Shown here: positions 1 to 7,039 of the stretch, piece after piece | How positions within the stretch are numbered: position 1 is the first letter of the stretch | Layout of the letters: every line of letters starts with the position of its first letter | Program-made: the position numbers and the translations under genes | The notes under the pieces: model-generated | The model's database searches: none | What the model saw: the letters and a program-made list of their open reading frames with translations, nothing else | What the model was told of the DNA's origin: nothing | From: an uncultured Finegoldia sp. | Lineage (GTDB): Bacteria > Bacillota > Clostridia > Tissierellales > Peptoniphilaceae | Direction: 5' to 3' | DNA length: 15,233 nt | Assembly (NCBI RefSeq): GCF_900766215.1 | Contig: NZ_CAAFUQ010000055.1 | Coordinates: forward strand, 1-15,233

Positions 1-812
1 TAACTTCTGAAATAGGAAAGATTTTAGATTCAAGAGAGTTAGAAAATATCGACAAGGGAGAAAAAATAGAATCCTATAATATAGAACTTCAAGACGTCGA
101 CTTTTCTTACGATGGAAAAAATAAGGTTATAGATAATCTTTCTATGGAAATAAAAGAATCTTCTGTTTCAGCCCTCGTTGGTCCTTCTGGATCAGGCAAG
201 TCTACAATAGCAAAACTTATTGCTGGATTTTGGAATGTAGATAAGGGATCTATTAAAATTGGTGGAGTAGAAACAAAAGATGTGTCGCTCGAAAACTTGT
301 CTTCACTTATTTCTTTTGTATCCCAAGACAATTTCCTCTTTGATATGACTATAAAGGAAAATATTAGGCTTGGAAATAAGAATGCCTCTGACGAAGAAAT
401 TATAGATGTATGTAAAAAATCTGCCTGCCATGATTTTATTATGAATCTATCTAACGGTTATGATACAAGAGTTGGCGAAGGTGGAGGTCATCTATCTGGA
501 GGAGAAAGACAAAGAATATCTATTGCTCGTGCAATGCTAAAGAATGCACCAATCGTAATTTTAGATGAAGCAACTTCTTATATAGATCCTGAAAATGAAG
601 CTCTCATACAAAACGCCTTGGCAAATCTAGTTAAGGGTAAAACTTTAATCATAATTGCTCATAGGTTAAAGACAATTGTTGATGCAGATAGGATATTTGT
701 TATTAAAGATGGTAAATTGGATTCTTATGGAAATCATAAAGAACTATTAAAGTCATCAGAGCTTTATAAGGAAATGGTTGATGCCAATGTAAGGGGTGAT
801 GAAAATGCTTAA
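1..812 (+). CDS. ABC transporter half-molecule (permease-ATPase), 3' part only
   Basis: The reading frame is open from base 3 to the stop at 810-812, so this is the C-terminal part of a gene starting left of the window; the in-frame ATG at 144 is internal, because a conserved strand with FSYDG lies upstream of it. What remains is the nucleotide-binding domain: Walker A GPSGSGKST (from 180), Q-loop FVSQD, signature LSGGERQ (492), Walker B ILDEAT (Asp codon 564, Glu 567) and H-loop His (660). All catalytic residues are present. The membrane domain lies outside the window. The gene overlaps the next ABC gene by 8 nt, so the two are probably translationally coupled and form a heterodimer in the cytoplasmic membrane. 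The domain resembles those of the pair at 10246-13705 but is clearly a paralogue, not a copy. Substrate cannot be read from this sequence. Confidence 0.93.
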   Translation, partial: TSEIGKILDSRELENIDKGEKIESYNIELQDVDFSYDGKNKVIDNLSMEIKESSVSALVGPSGSGKSTIAKLIAGFWNVDKGSIKIGGVETKDVSLENLSSLISFVSQDNFLFDMTIKENIRLGNKNASDEEIIDVCKKSACHDFIMNLSNGYDTRVGEGGGHLSGGERQRISIARAMLKNAPIVILDEATSYIDPENEALIQNALANLVKGKTLIIIAHRLKTIVDADRIFVIKDGKLDSYGNHKELLKSSELYKEMVDANVRGDENA

Positions 813-2541
813 GGTGTTTAAAAAGATATGGAATTTTTCTAAGGAAGAACAAGCAAATATTAAAAAATCTATTCTGGCTGGATTCTTTCATGCAGTCTTT
901 AATGCTCTACAATTTGGTGCAATTTACTATATGTTGGTAAATATACTCTCTAAAACTTTAGACTATAAGGCTATCTTTATTTGTCTTGGAATATTAGTTA
1001 TATCCCTTGTCGGAAAGATAATGACACAAAAATCATCACAAATGGCACAAACACACGCAGGATATTTTATGGCTGCCCATAAGAGAATAGAAATAGGCGA
1101 GAAGATAAAAAGAGTTCCCATGGGTTTCTTTTCAGACTTTTCACTGGGAAGACTTACAAGTATTGCCACATCTAATCTTTCCCAAGCAGAGCAATGGGTG
1201 CCTATGCTACTGGTTCTTGTACTTGGTGGAGTTTTAAATACTTTAGTCTTTCTCCTTGGAACTTTAATATTTAATGTAAAGGTAGGGTTTGTTGCAGTAG
1301 CAGGTGTGGTAGTATTTTTCATCGTTACATCAATGATGGAGAAAAAATCATCAGCTAATGCAGACAAAATGACAGAAACGCAGACAAGACTTACAAAAGA
1401 AGTATTAGCAACTTTACAAGGAATGCAGGTTATAAAATCTTATAATCTTGGTGGAGAAAATAACAGGGCTTTGAGAAAGTCTATAAAAGATACATCCAAA
1501 ATACTCTTAGACCTGGAGAAATCTGTAGCACCCTACACAGTTATTCAAAGAATTGTAATGGGAATAACAACAGTATTTATGGTCTATGTATCATTAAAAT
1601 TAAATTTATCTGGTGAACTTCCACTTGCTGAAACAATTCTTATGATTATGGCATCCTTTATTATCTTTGAAGGCTTAATCGGGGCAGGATCAAACATGGC
1701 AATCCTAAGAGCTTGCGAAAATGCCATAGATTCTGTAGGTTTTATCGACTCTATGCCTGATATGAGAGAAGGAAGTATTACAGAGCCTATAAAAAATCAT
1801 GATATAGTCTTTAAAAATATTTCTTTTTCTTATGATGACAGACCAATTTTAAAAAATGTATCAGCAGAGATAAAAGAAAATACTATGACTGCCATTGTAG
1901 GACCATCTGGATCTGGTAAGACAACATTTTGTAATCTCATAGCGAGATTTTGGGATGTAAATTCTGGAGAGATTTTAATTGGTGGAAAAAATATAAAAGA
2001 CTATAAGATAGAAAATCTTATGAATTCTATTTCCATGGTATTTCAAGATGTATATCTATTTGAAGATACAATTGAAAATAATATAAAATTTGGAAAACAA
2101 AATGCAAGCCATGAAGAAGTTGTAGAAGCTGCAAAAAAAGCAAGATGTCATGAATTTATAGAAGCTTTACCAGAAGGATATGACACTATCATTGGGGAAG
2201 GTGGAGCAAGCCTATCTGGTGGAGAAAAACAAAGAATTTCTATTGCAAGAGCTATGCTAAAAGATGCAGACATAATTATATTTGATGAAGCAACAGCAAA
2301 TATAGACCCAGAAAATGAAGATAAACTTAAAGAAGCAATTGAATCATTAACAAAAAACAAAACAGTAATTATGATTGCCCACAGACTAAAAACCATAAGA
2401 AATGCAGATCAAATTTTAGTTTTAAAAGATGGGGAAATAGTAGAACGTGGAAATCATGAAGAACTGATTAAAAATAATGGACTTTATTCTGATCTTATCA
2501 ATGCAAAAGCTATGGCTGAATCATGGAAATTAAATAATTGA
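805..2541 (+). CDS. ABC transporter half-molecule (permease-ATPase fusion), complete
   Basis: A 578-residue protein with the normal type IV exporter-fold layout: about six membrane segments in residues 20-300, then an ATPase domain. Visible motifs are Walker A GPSGSGKTT (366-374), Q-loop VFQD, signature LSGGEKQ (470), Walker B IIIFDEAT (Asp494, Glu495) and H-loop His526, so this site should hydrolyse ATP. I chose ATG 805 because AAGGGG (791-796) sits 8 nt upstream; GTG 796 and ATG 799 are in frame but overlap or crowd that site. It overlaps the preceding ABC gene by 8 nt and should pair with it. The C-terminus (ending near AESWKLNN) looks natural, but the recombinase remnant begins immediately at the stop, so the native 3' neighbourhood is gone. 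Role: ATP-driven transport of an unknown small molecule; import of a metal-siderophore or drug export are both possible for this subfamily. Confidence 0.93.
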   Translation: MLKVFKKIWNFSKEEQANIKKSILAGFFHAVFNALQFGAIYYMLVNILSKTLDYKAIFICLGILVISLVGKIMTQKSSQMAQTHAGYFMAAHKRIEIGEKIKRVPMGFFSDFSLGRLTSIATSNLSQAEQWVPMLLVLVLGGVLNTLVFLLGTLIFNVKVGFVAVAGVVVFFIVTSMMEKKSSANADKMTETQTRLTKEVLATLQGMQVIKSYNLGGENNRALRKSIKDTSKILLDLEKSVAPYTVIQRIVMGITTVFMVYVSLKLNLSGELPLAETILMIMASFIIFEGLIGAGSNMAILRACENAIDSVGFIDSMPDMREGSITEPIKNHDIVFKNISFSYDDRPILKNVSAEIKENTMTAIVGPSGSGKTTFCNLIARFWDVNSGEILIGGKNIKDYKIENLMNSISMVFQDVYLFEDTIENNIKFGKQNASHEEVVEAAKKARCHEFIEALPEGYDTIIGEGGASLSGGEKQRISIARAMLKDADIIIFDEATANIDPENEDKLKEAIESLTKNKTVIMIAHRLKTIRNADQILVLKDGEIVERGNHEELIKNNGLYSDLINAKAMAESWKLNN

Positions 2542-3278
2542 TATAAAAGAAATATTTAAAGTCTTTGAAGAAGAAAATATAGATACTTTGACAATGAATG
2601 GAGAGTTACTATTAACAATATTAAGTTCAGTAGCTCAACAAGAAGTAGAAAATACCTCAGCCCATGTAAAAAAAGGATTAAAAATGAAAATGGAAAAATG
2701 GGAGCTTATTGGTTTTCAAGGTTGTCTTGGCTATGATTATGACCCTACAAAAAAGTATCTCTATAAAAGAAGAAGAAATAAATGATAATACTTTAGTCAA
2801 AGATTTAAAAAAGTTAGAAAACTAATTAAATAGAATCATTAGTCAAGAAAGAAAGTTAGTTGATCTTCGTTTAGAAGATAGTATAGACGAAGAAGTTTAT
2901 ACTAAAAAGTATAAAAAACTTACAAAACAAAAAGAAGAATTACTTGATGAAAAGAAAACACTGGAACTAACAATAAAAGATGAAAGTTTTATTGAAGAAA
3001 GACTAAAGCAATTAAAAAAAGTCTTAGAAAATAAAGAAATTATAGAGGAATTTAACAGAACAGTATTTGAAAGTATAGTTGATAATGTCGTGGTTGGAAG
3101 AATTGACAAAAACGGAACAGTCCATCCATATGACCTGACATTTTATTTCAAAACAGGAGTTAAAGATAGTCAAAATTCTAATAATTTCAAAGATAAAAGA
3201 AAAAATGCCAAAGACAATGATATTGATAAATTGTGCTCCACAAGAATGACGAGGATAAAAAATTATGTTCCCAAGTAA
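2534..3278 (+). pseudogene. Large serine recombinase (element integrase), decayed
   Basis: Frame 2 from 2534 gives the end of a resolvase-type catalytic domain (ENIDTLTMNGELLLTILSSV, then AQQEVENTSAHVKKG) and the start of the recombinase domain (GYDYDPTKK). Near 2757-2763 the frame shifts and continues as SIKEEEI, after which the sequence jumps to a lysine/glutamate-rich coiled coil (LVDLRLEDSIDEEVYTKKYK) and a typical C-terminus ending RIKNYVPK at 3278. TAA at 2823-2825 lies inside the coiled-coil part. Missing are the N-terminal ~100 residues with the nucleophilic serine, most of the recombinase domain and the zinc ribbon. Such proteins (TnpX/TndX-like) integrate and excise conjugative elements and prophages; this one cannot be active. 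It abuts the ABC stop codon, so a deletion joined the two. The isolated 65-codon frame at 2588 is part of this remnant, not a gene. Confidence 0.85.
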
Positions 3279-3281
3279 AAG

Positions 3282-3341
3282 ACAACGCACGTTGAAGCCC
3301 TAGCCCTACTTGGCAAGAAGCGAAGCTACACTGAAAAGTAG
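3282..3341 (+). pseudogene. rlmD: 3'-end fragment resembling 23S rRNA (uracil-C5)-methyltransferase RlmD/RumA
   Basis: Directly after the recombinase stop the same frame encodes TTHVEALALLGKKRSYTEK and a TAG at 3339-3341. The HVExxxLL pattern is the conserved C-terminal motif of TrmA/RumA-type m5U methyltransferases. Only about 20 codons are present. The 3' end of rumA is a known integration target for serine-recombinase elements in Firmicutes, and in such elements the recombinase gene lies next to the attachment site, as here. I therefore read this as the gene-side half of an attachment site, the rest of the methyltransferase gene being elsewhere or lost. The match is short, so the identity is probable, not certain. 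Confidence 0.5.
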
Positions 3342-3600
3342 AGGCAGGTCTCATGTAAAGATTTCCCAAGAGAAGCGACCGAATAGGAAGCTTTGATTGG
3401 CAGAAATCGACTGCTGAAGCTATAGCGTTGATACAAAAGATATAAATTTAGAAATCCTGCATTTTAAGCAGTTTTATAAGCATTTTGTCTTTGAAAAATC
3501 TGAAGAAGGATATGTAAAAAAGACTCAAAAAAAACTACATGGACGTGAGAGTTGTTTTGCAACTAGTATGAGGAGACACAATAAATATAATTAACTCATT
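3342..3600 (+). other. Unassigned stretch between the att-like scar and the terminators
   Basis: No complete gene is visible. A frame without ATG runs from 3418 to the TAA at 3592-3594 (58 codons, including EILHFKQFYKHFVFEKSEEG and ending SMRRHNKYN); its composition looks protein-like, but I do not recognise it. It could be the 3' end of a gene truncated by the same rearrangements. The minus-strand frames here have no plausible start or recognisable product. Confidence 0.4.
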
Positions 3601-3613
3601 TTGTGCTTTCTAC

Positions 3614-3643
3614 AAGAGTAGCTTAAAAAGCTGCTCTTTTTTT
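3614..3643 (+). terminator. Rho-independent terminator
   Basis: AAGAGTAGCTT (3614-3624) pairs with AAGCTGCTCTT (3628-3638), 11 bp with one G-T pair and an AAA loop, followed by a run of T to 3643. It would end plus-strand transcription arriving from the recombinase/RlmD-like remnant. Confidence 0.8.
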
Positions 3644-3646
3644 ATT

Positions 3647-3677
3647 AAAGGGTGTAAGGTTTCGTTACATCCTTTTT
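3647..3677 (+). terminator. Second hairpin, probable back-up terminator
   Basis: AAAGGGTGTAA (3647-3657) pairs with TTACATCCTTT (3665-3675) with one G-T pair and a 7-nt loop; T residues continue to 3677. It lies 3 nt after the first terminator. The tail is short, so this is the weaker of the two. Confidence 0.55.
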
Positions 3678-3726
3678 CAAAAATTAGTGAATTTTATAGA
3701 GTAGATTCTAGAATAAGACTTTCTTA

Positions 3727-3927
3727 TTAAATTACAAAAACAATAGAGTTGTTATTATTTTTAAATTTAGATGAAAGTTCAGATACATTTAAGTTAACGT
3801 CTTTTTCAGAACCAGTATATAAAGCAACTGTAGAATCATATAATACGATTCTAAATAATCCTTTTGAAAGATATTCTATTTCTGATTTATCAAAAAAATA
3901 TGCTATTTCAGAATCATGTACCGACAT
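3727..3927 (-). CDS. Short hypothetical ORF (66 aa), doubtful
   Basis: A minus-strand frame from ATG 3925-3927 to the TAA complement at 3727-3729 encodes a 66-residue, beta-rich-looking peptide (FRIVLYDSTVALYTGSEKD) ending NNNNSIVFVI. There is no clear Shine-Dalgarno site. The plus strand of the same DNA holds a competing 82-codon frame (3749-3997, TTG start, no ATG) with equally AT-rich third positions and a helix-turn-helix-like string ERYSISDLSKKYAISES. At most one is likely to be real, and either may be a remnant. I recognise neither. The start codon of the minus-strand frame overlaps one arm of the dyad at 3917-3969. Apart from these frames and the dyad, I see nothing in 3678-4022. Confidence 0.25.
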   Translation of the reverse strand: MSVHDSEIAYFFDKSEIEYLSKGLFRIVLYDSTVALYTGSEKDVNLNVSELSSKFKNNNNSIVFVI

Positions 3928-3969
3928 CAAAAAGTTATACCAAAATCTAACGATTGAGAGGTCGGTACA
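3917..3969. repeat. 9-bp perfect inverted repeat TGTACCGAC / GTCGGTACA
   Basis: TGTACCGAC at 3917-3925 is the exact reverse complement of GTCGGTACA at 3961-3969; the arms are 35 nt apart. They are GC-rich against the surrounding DNA. They may be operator half-sites, ends of a small element, or the stem of a long-loop hairpin. A second small hairpin, CAAGA-TTT-TCTTG (3968-3980), overlaps the right arm. Confidence 0.5.
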
Positions 3970-4022
3970 AGATTTTCTTGCTGGCTCGTTTTTTTAATTG
4001 TGATTTATGATTAAAATAAAAT

Positions 4023-5318
4023 TTAATTAATCAGGTCAAAGATAAAGGAAACGTCAAGGCCTTGGTCCTTATTCTCTATAGAAAATTTCCCATCATGCAA
4101 TTCGGCTATTTGTTTAGAAATAAAAATCCCCAAACCGTGCCTTGTAATATTGGTCAAATCTTCGCCATTAATTCTCTTTATTATATCTTCATCTACCCCA
4201 CAGCCTTGGTCTAAGACCCTTATAATTAGCTGGTTATCTGGGTTTGAAATTATAATGTAGATTTTTCCCTCAGTATAGGCAAGGGAATTTTTTATGATAT
4301 TTTCAACCATCCTATAAAACAAGGTTGGATCCATTTTAAGTTTTATATCTGGATTTCTTAGCCTATTTTCAAAAACAATTTCTCTTTCGGGATTTTCATT
4401 TAACTTATCGACTATGACTTTTCGGATTACTTTTAAGGGGCTTTTTGCCTCAAAATTCTCCTTGTCAATGTTGGCAAGGGACATAGTTAGATTGAGACCT
4501 TCTAGGATATTTGAAATTTTTAAAACTTGGTTCTTTATATTTCTAGTATCGAGATCATTTTTGTTTTTCTTACTTAGTTCCCAGGAAATTTTTGCAAGAG
4601 GAGTCCTCACATCGTGGCTAAGACCTCTAATCCACTTACTTTGTGATTTTTTTAAGTTATTATATTTTTCATTGGCCTTGTTAATTGAAAGGGCAAGGTC
4701 CTTTAATTCTCCGTTTTCATCTAGTTTTTCATAGTCATCTTCGTAGATTTTATCTATCGCTTCTTGTAATGGCAAGATGTTTTTGAATATATTTTTAATA
4801 TCAATCCTATAAAATATGTAGACAAATATAAAGAATAAAATTACAAAAACTAAAAACATTTCAAAATTAAAAAGCAAATTCTTGGAATTATAATAATTAA
4901 AGGGAAACTTATCCAAAGAATTTTTAGGATAAGCAAATAGGATTAGACCATCTTTTAATATATAGGTAAAGACAGGGTAGTCGGCCAAATAATACCTGGT
5001 AAAGCCTGCTACATCAGTAAGGTCAAACTTGTTCTTAACTTCTTTTGGCTTATTAAAACTTTCAACGATCTTTCCATTTTTATTAATTCTTATGGCCCAA
5101 ATATCTTTTTCTTTTAAAAATTCCTTGTTTTTTTCATTTAGGTAAATACTAGTTTTATTGTCTTCTACATAAGAATAAATCTTGTCGGGGTTTGGGTATT
5201 GGTCTTTAAGCCTATAGTTTAGGTAGAGGAAAATCATAAATAAAAATATTAAAAAAAACATTAAAGCTAGTATCCTAATAACAATTTTTTTGAACCTTTT
5301 TATTATAAAATCAAACAT
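4023..5318 (-). CDS. Sensor histidine kinase of an envelope-peptide two-component system
   Basis: 431 residues. A membrane segment near 13-34, an extracytoplasmic domain of about 115 residues and a second segment near 151-171 form the sensor; a linker leads to the dimerisation helix with the phosphoacceptor in SHDVRTP (His235). The ATP-binding domain shows an N-box ENIIKNS (Asn340, Asn344), G1 DQGCG (370-374) and G2 HGLGIF (394-399), so it should be catalytically competent. The extracellular loop is far larger than in BceS-type intramembrane kinases, closer to kinases of the lantibiotic-resistance type such as CprK. ATG 5316-5318 overlaps the stop of the response regulator by one base (TAATG), implying coupled translation. 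The divergent ABC operon at 6145-8505 is the obvious target. It probably senses a cationic peptide or cell-wall damage; that ligand is inference from context. Confidence 0.93.
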   Translation of the reverse strand: MFDFIIKRFKKIVIRILALMFFLIFLFMIFLYLNYRLKDQYPNPDKIYSYVEDNKTSIYLNEKNKEFLKEKDIWAIRINKNGKIVESFNKPKEVKNKFDLTDVAGFTRYYLADYPVFTYILKDGLILFAYPKNSLDKFPFNYYNSKNLLFNFEMFLVFVILFFIFVYIFYRIDIKNIFKNILPLQEAIDKIYEDDYEKLDENGELKDLALSINKANEKYNNLKKSQSKWIRGLSHDVRTPLAKISWELSKKNKNDLDTRNIKNQVLKISNILEGLNLTMSLANIDKENFEAKSPLKVIRKVIVDKLNENPEREIVFENRLRNPDIKLKMDPTLFYRMVENIIKNSLAYTEGKIYIIISNPDNQLIIRVLDQGCGVDEDIIKRINGEDLTNITRHGLGIFISKQIAELHDGKFSIENKDQGLDVSFIFDLIN

Positions 5319-6016
5319 TATTCATCCTCTTTGACAAGCTTATAGCCAAGTCCCTTTATAGTAATTAAAAGCTTTGGATCTCTTGGATTATCCTCAAGTT
5401 TTTCCCTAAGTCTATAGATGTGAGTAATCAATGTGTTTTCATAACCATAGGAATCTTCCCAAATATTTTCCAAAATGCGGTCAATAGAGACAATCATATT
5501 CATGTTGTCGGATAGGTAGGACAGGATTTTAAATTGGGTGGCAGTTAGGGGGATTTCCTCTGCGTTTTTTATGAGGATGCCCTTGGACTTATCGAAAATT
5601 ACCTTGCCTAAAGATATTCTTTCCTCGTTTTTAATTTTTTTACTGCGTCTTAAAACTGCATCAATCCTCCAAAGGAGTTCATCAGGGAAAAATGGTTTGA
5701 CTAGGTAGTCGTCGGCCTTGTTTTCAAAACCTTCCTTCCTATCATCTATCCCATCAAGGGCGGAGAGGATTATGACTGCCATATCGGAAGTTTTTCTTAT
5801 TTCCTTCAATAGATCAAAACCACTCCCATCTGGAAGCATCAGGTCAAGGACCACTAGGTCAATTTTGAAATTTGTAAGCTTAAACCTAGATTCTTTGAGG
5901 TTTTTGGCGGTATAAATCTTATTAAAACCCTTTTCTTTCAAAAAATTATATAAATTTTCCAATAAATTTGTTTCGTCATCTACTATTAGTATAGAAAAAT
6001 TATTTCTAAAATCCAT
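5318..6016 (-). CDS. OmpR-family response regulator
   Basis: 232 residues. The receiver domain has the acidic pair Asp13-Asp14, phosphoacceptor Asp58 (VVLDLMLPD), Ser85 and Lys107 (YLVKPF). A winged-helix DNA-binding domain follows from about 135, with TATQFKILSYL and the terminal hairpin TIKGLGYKLVKE. Length and architecture are standard for OmpR/PhoB regulators. Start ATG 6014-6016 has a strong AGGAGG-type site about 6 nt upstream on the minus strand. It is first in the operon, with the kinase gene overlapping its stop codon by one base. It is expected to be phosphorylated by that kinase and to activate the divergent ABC genes, probably binding in the 128-bp interval 6017-6144. No clear tandem direct repeats of a binding site could be picked out by eye. 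Confidence 0.95.
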   Translation of the reverse strand: MDFRNNFSILIVDDETNLLENLYNFLKEKGFNKIYTAKNLKESRFKLTNFKIDLVVLDLMLPDGSGFDLLKEIRKTSDMAVIILSALDGIDDRKEGFENKADDYLVKPFFPDELLWRIDAVLRRSKKIKNEERISLGKVIFDKSKGILIKNAEEIPLTATQFKILSYLSDNMNMIVSIDRILENIWEDSYGYENTLITHIYRLREKLEDNPRDPKLLITIKGLGYKLVKEDE

Positions 6017-6038
6017 TAAGCTCCTCCTTGCTATCCTA

Positions 6039-6044
6039 ATTATA
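6039..6044 (-). promoter_or_regulatory. -10 box of the response regulator/kinase operon
   Basis: A perfect TATAAT lies on the minus strand, about 22 nt before the response regulator start. The -35 region 17 nt upstream is poor (CCAAAA), as expected if the promoter needs an activator. An imperfect inverted pair ACCAGACT (6046-6053)/AGCCTGGT (6112-6119) lies in the same divergent interval and could be chance. I could not find a convincing plus-strand promoter here. Confidence 0.45.
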
Positions 6045-6144
6045 CACCAGACTTTTGATATTTTGGTTTTTGTGATGTAAAAGTGACCTTGCTTAAAGCT
6101 TATTTTTATCTTAGCCTGGTATCCTTTTGTTAGGAGGAATGATT

Positions 6145-7038
6145 ATGGAAAAAATATTAGAAATAAAAAATCTACAAAAATCATATAACAAGAAGAAAGT
6201 CCTAGATATTGACTATCTGGAAATCGAACAAGGTTCAATTTATGGCCTAATAGGCAAAAATGGAGCGGGAAAGTCAACACTTATGAAGCTTATACTTGGT
6301 CTTGTGAGAAAAGATGGAGGGGAAATTAAGGTTTTTGGCCAAGAAATAAGTCCTAGAAACCAAAAAGACCTTAACAAAAATCTCGGTGCCCTAATTGAAA
6401 ATCCATCCTTTTATGACCACCTAACAGGCTATGAAAATCTAGAAATAATTTGCGAGCTTAAGGGAATAGATAAGGCAGAAATTTCAAAAACTCTTGACCT
6501 TGTTGGCCTTAATAATGTGGGCAAGAAAAAAGCGAGGGATTATTCGCTGGGTATGAAGCAAAGACTTGGAATTGCAATTGCCCTAATAGGTAGTCCAAAG
6601 TTATTGATCTTAGATGAACCTATAAATGGCCTTGATCCTCAGGGAATTGAGGAAATGAGAAACTTATTTAAAAACATAGTGAAAAACACTTCTACAAGCA
6701 TTTTGATTTCTTCCCATATTCTTGATGAGATGGAAAAAATTTCTACACATATTGGTATCCTCAAGGCAGGGAAACTAACCTACAATGGAAGTTTGGAAGA
6801 CTATAGGAAACTTCATCCACCATTTATTTCCATCCAAACATCTGACAATCAAAAAGCTGCTAATCTTTTAGACTTAGATCAGGTAAGGATAGATGGTAAA
6901 AAGATTATTTTGGGCAATGTTTCTAACCAAAAAATATCTGAAATAGTAAATTTCTTGCACGGAAAGGTTGATATATACAGGATTGAAGAAGAAAAAGAAA
7001 GCCTAGAAAAACTTTTTATCGAAGAAAGCAGGTCTTAA
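6145..7038 (+). CDS. ABC transporter ATPase, lantibiotic-immunity type (LanF/BcrA/CprA-like)
   Basis: 297 residues from ATG 6145, chosen because TAGGAGGA (6131-6138) is spaced 7 nt from it; ATG 6139 and TTG 6127 are in frame but too close to or before that site. Motifs: Walker A GKNGAGKST (37-45), signature YSLGMKQ (133-139), Walker B LLILDEP (Asp157, Glu158), H-loop His191. The Q-loop position reads LIENPSFY with Glu85 in place of Gln, the 'E-loop' reported for lantibiotic immunity ATPases. The C-terminal ~90 residues are an accessory domain usual in this family. It should work in the cytoplasm, driving the two permeases encoded directly downstream to clear membrane-active peptides from the envelope. 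The divergent two-component system is the likely regulator. No precursor peptide or modification gene is nearby, so this is resistance rather than producer self-immunity. Confidence 0.93.
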   Translation: MEKILEIKNLQKSYNKKKVLDIDYLEIEQGSIYGLIGKNGAGKSTLMKLILGLVRKDGGEIKVFGQEISPRNQKDLNKNLGALIENPSFYDHLTGYENLEIICELKGIDKAEISKTLDLVGLNNVGKKKARDYSLGMKQRLGIAIALIGSPKLLILDEPINGLDPQGIEEMRNLFKNIVKNTSTSILISSHILDEMEKISTHIGILKAGKLTYNGSLEDYRKLHPPFISIQTSDNQKAANLLDLDQVRIDGKKIILGNVSNQKISEIVNFLHGKVDIYRIEEEKESLEKLFIEESRS

Positions 7039-7039
7039 T

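Noticed and set aside
107..331. Minus-strand ORF of 74 codons
   Set aside because: It lies wholly inside the ABC ATPase domain on the other strand, whose motifs are unmistakable; serine/threonine-rich shadow frame.
963..1367. Minus-strand ORF of 134 codons
   Set aside because: Antisense to the membrane domain of the ABC gene at 805-2541; no ribosome site or recognisable domain.
2897..3290. Minus-strand ORFs opposite the recombinase remnant
   Set aside because: They are low-complexity reverse readings of the lysine/glutamate-rich coiled coil.
3187..3369. Minus-strand ORF of 60 codons across the RlmD-like fragment
   Set aside because: No start signal, no family resemblance, and the plus strand explains most of it.
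3749..3997. Plus-strand 82-codon frame with a helix-turn-helix-like string
   Set aside because: TTG start, no ribosome site and no recognised family; it overlaps the minus-strand frame and neither can be preferred firmly, so it is mentioned only as the alternative.
4414..4734. Plus-strand ORF of 106 codons
   Set aside because: Antisense to the kinase catalytic core, where the His box and linker are clear.
6127..6144. Upstream TTG and ATG starts for the LanF-like ATPase
   Set aside because: They lie before or against the AGGAGG site; ATG 6145 has correct spacing.
6017..6144. Lantibiotic or other small peptide gene between the divergent operons
   Set aside because: No frame with a start, ribosome site and leader-peptide character; the interval is only 128 bp.
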